From NCBI RefSeq assembly GCF_000715075.1, contig NC_134084.1:98436411-98500410 (forward strand): a DNA stretch of 64,000 nt, read 5' to 3'. Below, in pieces: positions 55,656 through 64,000 of this stretch. A model generated the notes under the pieces. That model worked only from the letters and a program-made list of their open reading frames with translations, searched no databases and was not told the origin of the DNA. A program made the position numbers and the translations under genes. Source of the stretch: Nicotiana tabacum (lineage: Eukaryota > Streptophyta > Magnoliopsida > Solanales > Solanaceae). Each line of letters opens with the position of its first letter. Positions within the stretch are counted from its first letter, which is position 1.

Positions 55656-58211
55656 TATAACACCCCGTAAATTCGTTTCAGGTATGAATTAGTTAAAGGA
55701 GTAGTAAGGTTATATTTTGTCCATGTAAAGTCCCATCGGGATGATTATGGGTGATAATAGTTATTTCAAAATCAAGATGGAAAGTGAGGTGCATAAGATT
55801 TGACAAAATCGACTAAGTTTGCAGAAGGTTCGTATTCTAGCAAGCTTTAAAGCAAAATATATAAGTAATATGGGAAAATTCAAAGCACGAAAGTTGTAGG
55901 TCTTTTAAATAGCTTTCCAACAATATATTATAGAGCCCGAACGGATCTCTGTGCAAAAGGTTATGCATGTTTTACAAAACAGTATGCGATATGCGCGCTG
56001 GTAGCGCGCCCTTAGCGCGGCCGCGCTAATTTTGAGGCAGTGTTACTGCCATTTAGCGCGGTCAGTAGCATGAGAAGGCCTCCAGATGCACAGGTGCGTT
56101 AGTGGGGGTCGTTTTAAAGCTATATTTCGTCCCCCACAGCCGCAAAACATAAACACTTGCTCTAGAAAGAGGAACTCCCAAAAACCTAACTCCTTAAGGG
56201 TCCTTCCACCACCCAAGGTTAGTTCTAATGGTGATTCTAAGTTAATTTCAATATCCCAATATCTTATTAACATGGGTAAACCCCCATTTCATTAGATATT
56301 CGTTTGGAGCATCATTGTTGAGAGAAGAAACCCTAGAACCCAAATTCAAGAAGATTGAACGTCAAAAAGGTAATGTCTTCACCCTTTAATTGATTCTAGC
56401 ATTGGATTAATGATTATTGACTCAATTTCATGAGATATGAGTTGATGGGTTTGATAGAAAAGCTTAAACAATTATAGGTTTGGCTTGTTGATTGTTGATT
56501 ATTGGTTAAGGGTGTTATTTACCTTATGGGTGATAAAGAATAATGTTGATTATAACTATTTGAGACTTTAGAATTTATCTAGGAGCAAGAGAATGGGTTA
56601 TTGGGTGTAGAGACACCATTAATAAGGACTATGAAGCTTTATTCCACCAAGTGTTTGAGAAAATGCCTAAGTGACCAAAACACGAGTATTATTGCTAATA
56701 CGGAATCCTTTTGATTTGTATTGATATAGATTGAAGTTGAAGGGGTTGGCGAATGTTGTATTATGCTCAAGAGAAGGAAGTTAAGGTATGTGAGGCCAAT
56801 TCTCTATGTTTGGGAATATTAATGATTCTCCCTACACTACGTTTCTTTTACGACGTATCAATTGCCTCAAAAATATAGTTAAGCCTAGTTCCTTGAATAG
56901 TAGTAGAGCTTCTATTCTCTAGCTTCATAACTCGTTCATGACTTTCATTCTGAACGTTGTGAGCTCAGTACATATTCAATATAGACTTGGGCTTGATGCC
57001 CCTGAGTCTTAGTATATATTACTCAATATGCCATAAACAGTTCAAGTTTCAGTGTTCATAATCAGTTCAAGAATACATGTCTCAGTCTAGTCCTATTCAG
57101 TATTCCAGTATTATGTAACTCAGTCTGATCTAGTATTCCAGTATTATGTAACTCAATGTGATTCAGTATTTCACTATCATATATTGTAGTATGATTCTCA
57201 GTTCCTAATTTTAAATCCCTGAATGTTGAACACTTGTATTTGGGCCTGAGGTCGCAGTTACTGCTTTATGCATCTTTGGGCCTGAGGCCGCAGTTTATGC
57301 TTTATGCATCTTTGGGCCTGAGGCTGCAGTTATTGCTTTATACATTTTGGACCTGAGGTCGTAGTTATGTATACGTATACTTGGGCCCGAGGCCGCAGTT
57401 TGTGCACATATATATATTGGGCCTGAGGCCGCAGTTTAATAATCAGATAAACAGGTTGTTCATCATTCAGAAGAGGGAGTGTTCATATCCTTACTTCCTT
57501 TCAGTTCAATTATTAGTTACCGTTCAGTTATCAGCTATCATATCAGTTACTAGTTATCAATTCAGTTATCAGTTATCAATTCAATTACTAGTTATCAGTT
57601 CAGTTATCAGTTGTCAGTTATCATTTCAGTTCAGTTTGAATAGTTATCATTTCAGTTATTAATTATAAATTCTCAGTTATCAGCTTAGTTTCAGTTTCAG
57701 CATTTATAATTCTTTCTTTCAGTTTCTTTACATACCAGTACAATTCAAATGTACTGACGTCCCTTTTGACCCGGGCACGCATCTCACAATGCAGTTAATG
57801 ATTTACAGGTCGACGACGCAGAGCGCTAGGATTCTCGTACTAGATAATTGGTGATCCCCAGTTCTTTCGGGGCTTTATCATTAATTTATAGCCTTTATGT
57901 ATTTACAGATAGTTAGTATTTTCAGTACTTCAATAGAGGCTTCATAGACTAGAGTAACAGTTAGACAAAGTCACAGGCTTTTCATATTAAGCTATATTGG
58001 CTACAAATATGTTTCAGAATTGTATTACTATTTCCGCACTTTGATTTATATCATCCAGACTTTTAGTATATCAGCATGTGTTAGTTTATCATCTGCATTC
58101 AGTATGTTATAATACCACATGTTGATTCAGCCAGCCAGTTGGTTTGCTCGGTCATATGTAGTCAGGTATCGAGTGCCGTGTTACGTCCAGGCCCAGGTTC
58201 GGGGCGTGACA
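55656..58211 (+). repeat. Element E 3' LTR (2556 bp)
   Basis: It starts TATAACACCCCG (the TG end mutated to TA), ends GGGGCGTGACA, and is followed by CAGAC. It is collinear with 49277-51823, including the palindrome, the GGCCTGAGGCC array (57241-57440) and the CAGTTATCA field (57510-57690). Confidence 0.92.
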
Positions 58212-59077
58212 CAGACGACGTTATATACGCGTATATATGTACGTATATGTATATGGGATATGGGAAGAGGTTATGGTATTATATACGCACCACCACCTGA
58301 TCAGCTAGTATATGTTGATAATGTGCCCACAGTGGCCGAGACGATATGATGGGATGCCCTAATTTGCTTGATGGTATTATGTACACCCATACCTATGCAT
58401 GACACGACATTTATACACATGTGCATGACGTTATAAACGATTTAAAATTTACAAAGTTATTCAGATTTAAAAATATGTTTATATATTCCATGTTTCGTCT
58501 ATGTCTTTTACGTACAAATTTTTATGCCTTACATACTCAATATATTTTTCGTACTAACACCCTATTTCACGGGGCCTGCGTTTCATGCCCGCAAGTGTAG
58601 GTAGGCAAGCTGACGATCCCCTTTCTTAGGTTCCCTAATCAGCGAGAGTTGGCGTGCTCCATTTGATCTGGAGCTGCTTTTGATATTGGCATGCTCCATT
58701 TGATCCGGAGCTGCTTTTGATGTTGGCACGATACATTTGTAATATATATGTATATGGGTATGGCGTGGCTTAGTCCCGTCTTTGTACAATTATGTTTCTG
58801 TTAGAGGTTTGTAGACAGTATGTCTAGTTGGGTTGTATGTGGCCTTGTCGGCTTTCAGTGTTGGATGTATAGTTGTCTATAGCAGCCTTACCGGCTCACC
58901 CCCTGTATTCTGTAGATATACATACATATGTCTAGTTGGCAGGTTTTCTTCATGTATGTTATCCGTATAATTCAGAATATGTTATACATGTTCATACCTT
59001 AGACGTATGTTTAGGGGTGTTTGACAGGTAGGACTCAGACACCCGTCGCAGCCCATCGGTTTGGGTCAAGACAAAAG

Positions 59078-59089
59078 TGGTATCAGAGC
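59078..59089 (+). other. Primer-binding site of D2
   Basis: TGGTATCAGAGC lies four bases after the middle LTR. The equivalent position in D1 (after 43231) has unrelated sequence. Confidence 0.88.
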
Positions 59090-59262
59090 AGTTCTATCCT
59101 AGGTTGTCTACAAACTGTGTCTAGTAGAGTCTTGTTTATGGGTGTGTCGTGCACCACACTTATAAACAAGAGGCTACAGGACATATAGGATGTTATCCTC
59201 TCTTTTTATCTCAGATTAGCGATAAGCATTCATGTTCCTAACGATGTGTTACGTTTTAAGCG

Positions 59263-59784
59263 ATGCCTCCGAAGACTACTGCTTCTAGCACGGGTCAGAA
59301 GGCTATGAAGGTGTTAGAGAGAGAGATAAGTTATACTATAGATTCAGACCCATCGGAGATCATGCGTTTTATTGAGGAGGATCTATCCGTGGATCCATAT
59401 GAGTCATATGTTCGATCTATTTCGACCACTCCGGTAGTAGATAGGGTGAGATAAGTTCTGACCTCACTAAGGCCCTTAGTTTCACAGCCCATTGATCAGG
59501 GTATGAGGGGAGTAGTGCATGGATTGGCACAACCGGGATTCCCTCAGGCTCAAAACTATGTCAAGGTATTTGAGGACATCAACTCTTCTGAGGTTCCGGA
59601 TGGTCCACAGTCTTGGGAGTCTGTCAATCAAGGTTCGTTGGTGTATGTTATGGGATACGCAGAGGAAGAAGATAGTAGTCAGGCCAAGAGAAGGAAGGTA
59701 ACTGATAAGGACCTGAAGATTCTGCTTCGAAGTGTTTCCGATCAAGGTTCTTATATAGTACGAGGCAAGGGCCCTCTACTATAG
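59263..59784 (+). pseudogene. D2 ORF in the gag position
   Basis: This is the counterpart of 43415-43924: it starts MPPKTTASSTGQKAMKVLER and ends with GSYIVRGKGPLL. It carries four extra codons near 59385 and is broken near 59450 by a stop, after which the frame is restored from about 59503. It has no gag core or zinc knuckle. It shares the terminal stop with D1. Confidence 0.55.
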
Positions 59785-60350
59785 ACTTCCTCCAAGTGTC
59801 AGTTTTGGGTTACTGAGTTCCACCTCTTCTTGGAATATTACCAAGTTAGGGTTTAAAATATGGTTGGTTGTTTTATCAAGAAGTATGGAGCCTCATCCCG
59901 ACTTGTATATATTATGGTTATGCCTACTTAGAGGTTTTGCAGACAATATCCTGTATATAGTTTTGGGTATGATATGTCTACGGCTTAGTCGACCCCTATA
60001 TATATAAACCTTTTTTTTTAAATTAGTTATGCAAGTTAAGTCTTAATATTGTTACTTATATATATGGATGTCGCGGAAATGGCCCGTGATAGATATGATA
60101 ATAAACAAAGATAAGGTACGTGGTGTTCGGTTGGGTAGAACTTGATATTATAATGGGTATGGATTGGTTGGCCTTTTGTTATGCTAACATCAAGTGTAGG
60201 TCAAGGATGGTTTGATTTCAGTCCCTAGGATAGCCTGTTATAGAAAGGGAAGGTAATACGGCATCACCAAGAGGTAAATTTATCTCCTATCACAAGGCAA
60301 AGAAGATGATCAATAAGGGCTGTATTTATCACTTAGTTCGAGTTTAGGAT
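59785..60350 (+). pseudogene. D2 protease remnant
   Basis: The organisation matches D1: about 330 bp without a recognisable domain, then IIMGMDWLAFCYANIKCRSR and the KGCIYHLVRV linker near 60140-60345, with stops. Confidence 0.62.
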
Positions 60351-61234
60351 ATGGAAGTAGAGTCACCAACCATTCAGTCCATCCCAGTGGTTAATGAGTT
60401 TCCCGATATTGTTTCTGATGAACTTCCGGGTCTCCCGCCAGAGCAAGAAATTGAGTTTTCTATTGACCTACTACCAGATACTCACCCAATATCTATTACT
60501 CCCTATAGAACGGCCCCCGAAGAGCTGAAAGAATTGAAAGAACAATTAAAGGACTTACTTGAAAAAGGCTTTATCAGACCTAGTACGTCACCGTGGGGAA
60601 CACCTGGGTTGTTTTTAAGAAAGAAGGATGGTTCCTTACGAATGTGTATTGATTATAGGCAACTAAATAAGGTGACGATCAAGAATAAGTACCCGCTCCC
60701 AAGAATTGATGATCTATTTGATCAGTTACAAGATGTCAAGTGTTTTTCAAAGATAGACTTGAGGTCTGGGTACCATCAGGTAAGGGTTAAGGATGAAGAT
60801 ATTCCGAAGATAGCTTTCAGGACTAGATATGGGCACTTTATGTTTTGAGTTATGTCATTCGGTCTGACCAATGCCCCAGTAGTATTCATGGTTTTGATGA
60901 ACCGTGTGTTCAGGACATTTTTAGATCTGTTCGTAATTGTATTTATCGACGATATATTGGTGTATTCTCATTCAGAGGATGAGCATGCAGACCATCTGCA
61001 TACTATGCTCAGAGTTCTACAAGAAGGGAAGTTGTATGCAAAATTTTCTAAATATGAATTCTAGTTGAAATCTGTAGCTTTCCTTAGGCATATTATTTTG
61101 GGTAAAGACATCCGAGTGGATACACAAGAGATTGAGGCAGTGAAGACTTTTCCTATACCCACAACACCGATAAAGGTTCGTAGCATCTCCGTTTGACAGG
61201 TTATTACAAGAAACTTGTAACGAAATTTTCTTCT
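60351..61234 (+). pseudogene. D2 reverse transcriptase, catalytic FIDD kept
   Basis: The frame 60351-60848 has [40 protein letters not shown] and [20 protein letters not shown], then a private stop at 60846-60848. The same frame continues at 60852-61064 with [20 protein letters not shown] and [15 protein letters not shown], so the catalytic Asp pair is intact here, unlike D1. The stop after FSKYEF is the one seen in D1. Confidence 0.87.
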
Positions 61235-61605
61235 CTTCTAAGAACCTTTGACCAAACTGGTATGTGGTGTCTTGCTTGATGTTCTGGAAAAACATAAGGA
61301 AATCTATAGTGCAAGAAAGTTGAAGAAAGGTTGCGAATAAGTATAAATAGATATGTATAGGTCACAAGCTAAAGTATGGTAGAGCGACAAGGTTCTACGA
61401 AGATAGGAGGAAGGATAAGAAAAGATGAGTAAAAAGATAAAAAGAATGGATGATTCCTTGGGAATAAGTTCATAAGAGAGCTGATGGTTTCCCTAAGTTA
61501 TAGAAGGCTCAGTATAGCTCGAATGAACTCAAAGGAGTCTAAGACTAGTAACGTTTAGAATAGATGAGATGTTGCCCTAATAGTGGGATAAGGGTGCAAT
61601 TGTGA
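61235..61605 (+). other. Non-coding segment shared with D1 pol
   Basis: This matches 45392-45757 closely. It then joins directly to integrase sequence at about 61610, so the rest of the segment, all of RNase H and the first part of integrase (about 880 bp relative to D1) are deleted. Confidence 0.8.
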
Positions 61606-62555
61606 GGGATGTCAGGAGCAACAAAAATGTATCATGATATCAGGGAAGTGTATTAGTGGGACGAAATGAAAAAAGATATAGCAGAGTTTGTTGCTCAGCG
61701 TCCTAACTATCATCATGTTCAAATTGAGCATCAGAAACCCGGTGGATTATTGCAGGCTCTGGTGATTCCGACTTAGAAACGGGAAGTAATCAAAATGGAC
61801 TTTATCGTAGGCTTACCCCGTACCCAGCGTAAGTTCGATTCGATATGGGTGATTGTTGATAGGCTTACAAAGTCAGCCCTTTTTCTGTGCTTAGGACTAC
61901 ATATTCCTCAGAGGATTATGCAAGACTTTATATTAAGGAAATAGTACGACTGTATGGTGTCCCTATATCTATTGTCTCGGATAGAGGAGGTCAATTTACA
62001 GCTAACTTCTGGAGGTCCTTCTAAAAAGGATTGGGGACTCAAGTAAGTCTTAGTACGACATTTCATCCCCAGATAGACGGACAGGCTGAACTTACTATTT
62101 AGACACTGGAGGATATGTTATGAGCTTGTGTAATAGACTTCAAAGGTAGTTGGGATGATCATCTACCACTTATTGAGTTCGCATATAATAATAGTTACCA
62201 TTCCAGTATTCAGATGGTTCAATACGAAGCTCTTTACGGACAAAAGTGCAGGTCGCCTATAGGGTGGTTTGATGTTTGAGAATCTGGATTGCACGAGCCA
62301 GACCTGGTTCAACAAGCCATAGAAAAAGTAAAGCTTATTCGGGATTGACTATTGACAACTTAGAGTTGTCAAAAGTCATATTCTGACATGCGGCGATGAG
62401 ATTTAGAGTTCGGGGTTGATGACTGGGCATTTTTAAAGGTGTCGCTTATGAAGGGTGTGATGGGGTTTGGCATGAAAGGCAAACTCAGCCCACGGTATAT
62501 TAGGCTTTATAGGATCATTCGAAAAGAGGGCCGAGTAGCTTATGAGTTAGAATTG
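61606..62555 (+). pseudogene. D2 integrase remnant, truncated before the LTR
   Basis: Broken frames give [64 protein letters not shown] and FHPQIDGQAELTI, then C-terminal blocks with stops (near 62340 and 62400). It ends at AYELEL, where homology to D1 (47569) stops and P2 upstream sequence begins. There is no 3' LTR. Confidence 0.83.
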
Positions 62556-62690
62556 CTTGACCTTCACCAACCTTACATTATACAATGTAATTTTCGATGA
62601 AGAAGGTCTGACCTTCACCAAGATCTGCCCTTAACTGGCATTATATACAATCGCGAGCATTCAAAAACAGTCACTCCTTAAATCTCCACC
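62556..62690 (+). promoter_or_regulatory. P2 upstream region with TATA box
   Basis: A repeated TGACCTTCACCAA (62561 and 62610) precedes CTGGCATTATATACAATC. TATATA at 62642-62647 is 44 bp before the ATG. The leader end (CCTTAAATCTCCACC) aligns with the P1 leader (CCCTAAATCTCAGTC), but about 28 bp present in P1 between TATA box and leader are missing. Confidence 0.55.
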
Positions 62691-62933
62691 ATGTCAAAGA
62701 ACAATACCATTGCTATTATGATGATTATTGCTTTTTGCCTATGCCATATTGATTCTACATCAAGTTCTATGCTGCCATGGAAATGGGATGAACCACGAAT
62801 GATATCATCTTTTGGCTCGCAACAACTGATTAAAACTTATTGCGAAAACCCAAGGAAGTTGATGGGCGCCCCCACGTGTGAATGCCTTAAGCCGGAATGT
62901 CAATGTACTTTTCCTTGTCCGCTATGTTGTTGA
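62691..62933 (+). CDS. P2: paralog of the secreted cysteine-rich peptide P1
   Basis: A single-exon 80-residue ORF starts MSKNNTIAIMMIIAFCLCHI, a signal peptide, with probable cleavage in or after STSSS. The middle differs from P1 and is four residues longer. It ends with YCENPRKLMGAP and the tail CECLKPECQCTFPCPLCC. The presumed mature part has eight Cys, as in P1, but one has moved: Cys in YCEN (Ala in P1), and Phe in CTFPC (Cys in P1). PRKLMGAP and residues 11-26 are identical to P1 apart from silent changes. It is probably secreted and disulfide-bonded or metal-binding. Function unknown; family not recognised. The start is the only in-frame ATG before the hydrophobic core. Confidence 0.8.
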   Translation: MSKNNTIAIMMIIAFCLCHIDSTSSSMLPWKWDEPRMISSFGSQQLIKTYCENPRKLMGAPTCECLKPECQCTFPCPLCC

Positions 62934-62965
62934 TGTACCTCATAATTACATCTTATGGCCAGAGA

Positions 62966-63898
62966 TGTCACGACCCAAATACCAATCTGGTCGTGATGGC
63001 ACCTATTGTGAAATTTGGCCAGCCGACACAACTCCTGAATCAACCATTAATCAATAAAAGTTATTTTTATACCATTTATTAATCAATAATCTCATGATGT
63101 AAGTTTAAATGAATAGTGCAAAATAAATACACAAGCCCGACATCAGTGTGTCACTAGTAATGAGCATCTAATACAACTGTCTAACATCATAAAGACCAAC
63201 ATGGCCGGAAAAAAACACAAGAATACATTAAGGAAGAATAAGGAGGGAGAAAAGCAGGGCTGCGATCGCCAGACAACTACCTTGCTAACTCCGATGAACC
63301 TGCCACCGAGCTCAGAAATACCTGAATCTGCACACAAGGTGCAGGGAGTAATGTGAGTACGCCAACTCAGTAAGTAATAAAAGTAAATGAAGACTAAGTG
63401 GTAAGAAATCACGTAAACCACGTCATAGCACCACAACGGGTATCTCATGTTTCCAAAACATGATACAAATCAAATCATTTCGTTAAATTTCTAACTTTAG
63501 TAAAATCCTTTAGAAAATATCTTTCTAACCTTTTCAATAGATGTTTAATGAAATATGTATATATAAGTGATGAAAATCATAATCGGCCCCTCGGCCAAAA
63601 CATAATTCGTATATAGCCCCTCGGGCAAACATAAATTCATAACCATCTCGTAACTTAAAAATCTCAGTGGAAGTAACAAAGCCAAATCAGTGACTAAATT
63701 CCGAACACCTTGTAAAAAATTCAATTTAAAGGTAAGTTGTTTAAAAATATTTGTTTAACAATTTCAATAGAGGATCAGTCTAAAGATGAGTGAAAGCAGT
63801 AATTAAATCAACATATTCAATAGAAACTCACTTTAAGGAGGAGTGAAACCAGTAAGTTCATAAACAAGCCCCTCAGGAAAAGCATCACATATACATAC

Positions 63899-63990
<92 letters not shown>

Positions 63991-64000
63991 TTAACCTCAC
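62966..64000 (-). repeat. Element F: LTR end, continues beyond the window
   Basis: It starts TGTCACGACCCAAATACC 32 bp after the P2 stop, following GGCCAGAGA, which matches the P1 3' flank up to the same point. By analogy with elements A and B this is the sense 3' end of an LTR on the minus strand. No coding domain is reached. GAGTACGCCAACTCAGTAAG-type sequence resembles the B and A LTRs. The right end and target duplication lie outside. Confidence 0.75.
63888..63988. repeat. Microsatellite (ACAT)n then (AT)n
   Basis: A few ATAC/ACAT repeats run into about 75 bp of uninterrupted AT dinucleotides, inside LTR F. Confidence 0.95.

Larger units (their letters stand above)
49277..58211 (+). mobile_element. 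Element E: LTR retrotransposon, mostly degenerate internal region
   Basis: This 8.94-kb element has 2.55-kb LTRs at both ends and perfect 5-bp target duplications CAGAC (49272-49276, 58212-58216). It starts TGTAACACCC, ends GGGGCGTGACA, and has a primer site after the left LTR. The internal 3.8 kb contains only an integrase remnant. RT and protease are not recognisable, so this copy depended on other elements or decayed after a large deletion. It sits exactly at the junction of two tandem units in the D LTR. Confidence 0.92.
48041..59073 (+). repeat. Middle LTR of the D array (2.09 kb), split by element E
   Basis: It starts TGTTACATCTTG at 48041, is interrupted at 49276/58217, and ends GGGTCAAGACA at 59073. 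The two parts join at the CAGAC target site. It serves as the 3' LTR of D1 and the 5' LTR of D2. It includes the 390 bp missing from the left LTR. Confidence 0.85.
41575..62555 (+). mobile_element. D array: two tandem copies of one Ty3/gypsy family sharing a middle LTR, with element E inside
   Basis: The order is a truncated LTR (41575-43231), internal region D1 (43232-48040), a full LTR (48041-49276 plus 58217-59073) and internal region D2 (59074-62555, 3' truncated). D1 and D2 share the same stops, the same short gag-position ORF and the same non-coding segment inside pol, so they are copies of one already damaged element, not independent insertions. Element E (49277-58211) is a later insertion in the middle LTR. 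The whole block separates peptide genes P1 and P2. Confidence 0.85.

Noticed and set aside
1..64000. tRNA or rRNA genes
   Set aside because: I found no cloverleaf or rRNA-like stretch. The TGGTATCAGAGC strings are retroelement primer sites, not tRNA genes.

Overview
The window is nuclear DNA of a flowering plant, almost certainly from the Solanaceae. Most of it is transposable elements nested inside one another. The evidence for the family is the style of the LTR ends (TGTCACGACCC and TGTAACACCC types), the initiator-Met tRNA primer sites, L1-type LINEs with a DUF4283 plus zinc-knuckle ORF1, and an RTE LINE with a TTG-rich tail. Nicotiana is a reasonable guess at genus, but the sequence alone does not settle it. 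I see no bacterial-type operons, tRNA genes, rRNA genes or CRISPR arrays.

Layout. (1) 1-14.24 kb: an L1-type LINE on the minus strand, split by a 10.76-kb Ty3/gypsy chromovirus (element A, minus strand, 2698-13454) with two 2.8-kb LTRs and broken gag-pol. (2) 14.24-18.71 kb: an AT-rich stretch and an exon of a Mutator-like (MuDR) transposase, split by a 2.9-kb solo LTR (B). (3) 18.71-33.33 kb: a plus-strand chromovirus (C). Its pol is cut between RNase H and integrase by a 4.3-kb solo LTR (T1), which is itself cut by a 4.6-kb solo LTR of the same family (T2). (4) 33.33-34.44 kb: a truncated minus-strand ORF and a Ty1/copia tail. (5) 34.95-39.65 kb: a 5'-truncated RTE LINE with roughly 22-bp target duplications, carrying a 2.9-kb hAT transposon and a 1.07-kb hAT-type MITE. 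(6) 39.67-41.57 kb: low-copy-looking DNA with a small secreted cysteine-rich peptide gene, P1. (7) 41.57-62.56 kb: an LTR-internal-LTR-internal array of one degenerate Ty3/gypsy family (D1, D2), with an 8.9-kb retroelement (E) inserted in the middle LTR. (8) 62.56-62.96 kb: a paralogous peptide gene, P2. (9) 62.97-64.0 kb: the start of another LTR (F), ending in an AT microsatellite.

The only host-gene candidates that look intact are P1 (76 aa) and P2 (80 aa). They share a signal peptide, a PRKLMGAP motif next to a basic pair, and a short tail with CxC, CPxC and terminal CC motifs. In the two most conserved blocks every nucleotide difference between them is synonymous, which argues that both are real, selected genes. 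I do not recognise the family; it is the best candidate here for something undescribed. P1 and P2 look like an old tandem duplication pulled 21.5 kb apart by the D/E retroelement array.

Every retroelement coding region shows stops, frameshifts or deletions, so none looks autonomous. Element boundaries rest on terminal motifs, repeated ends and target-site duplications read by eye. Family names below the superfamily level are inference.
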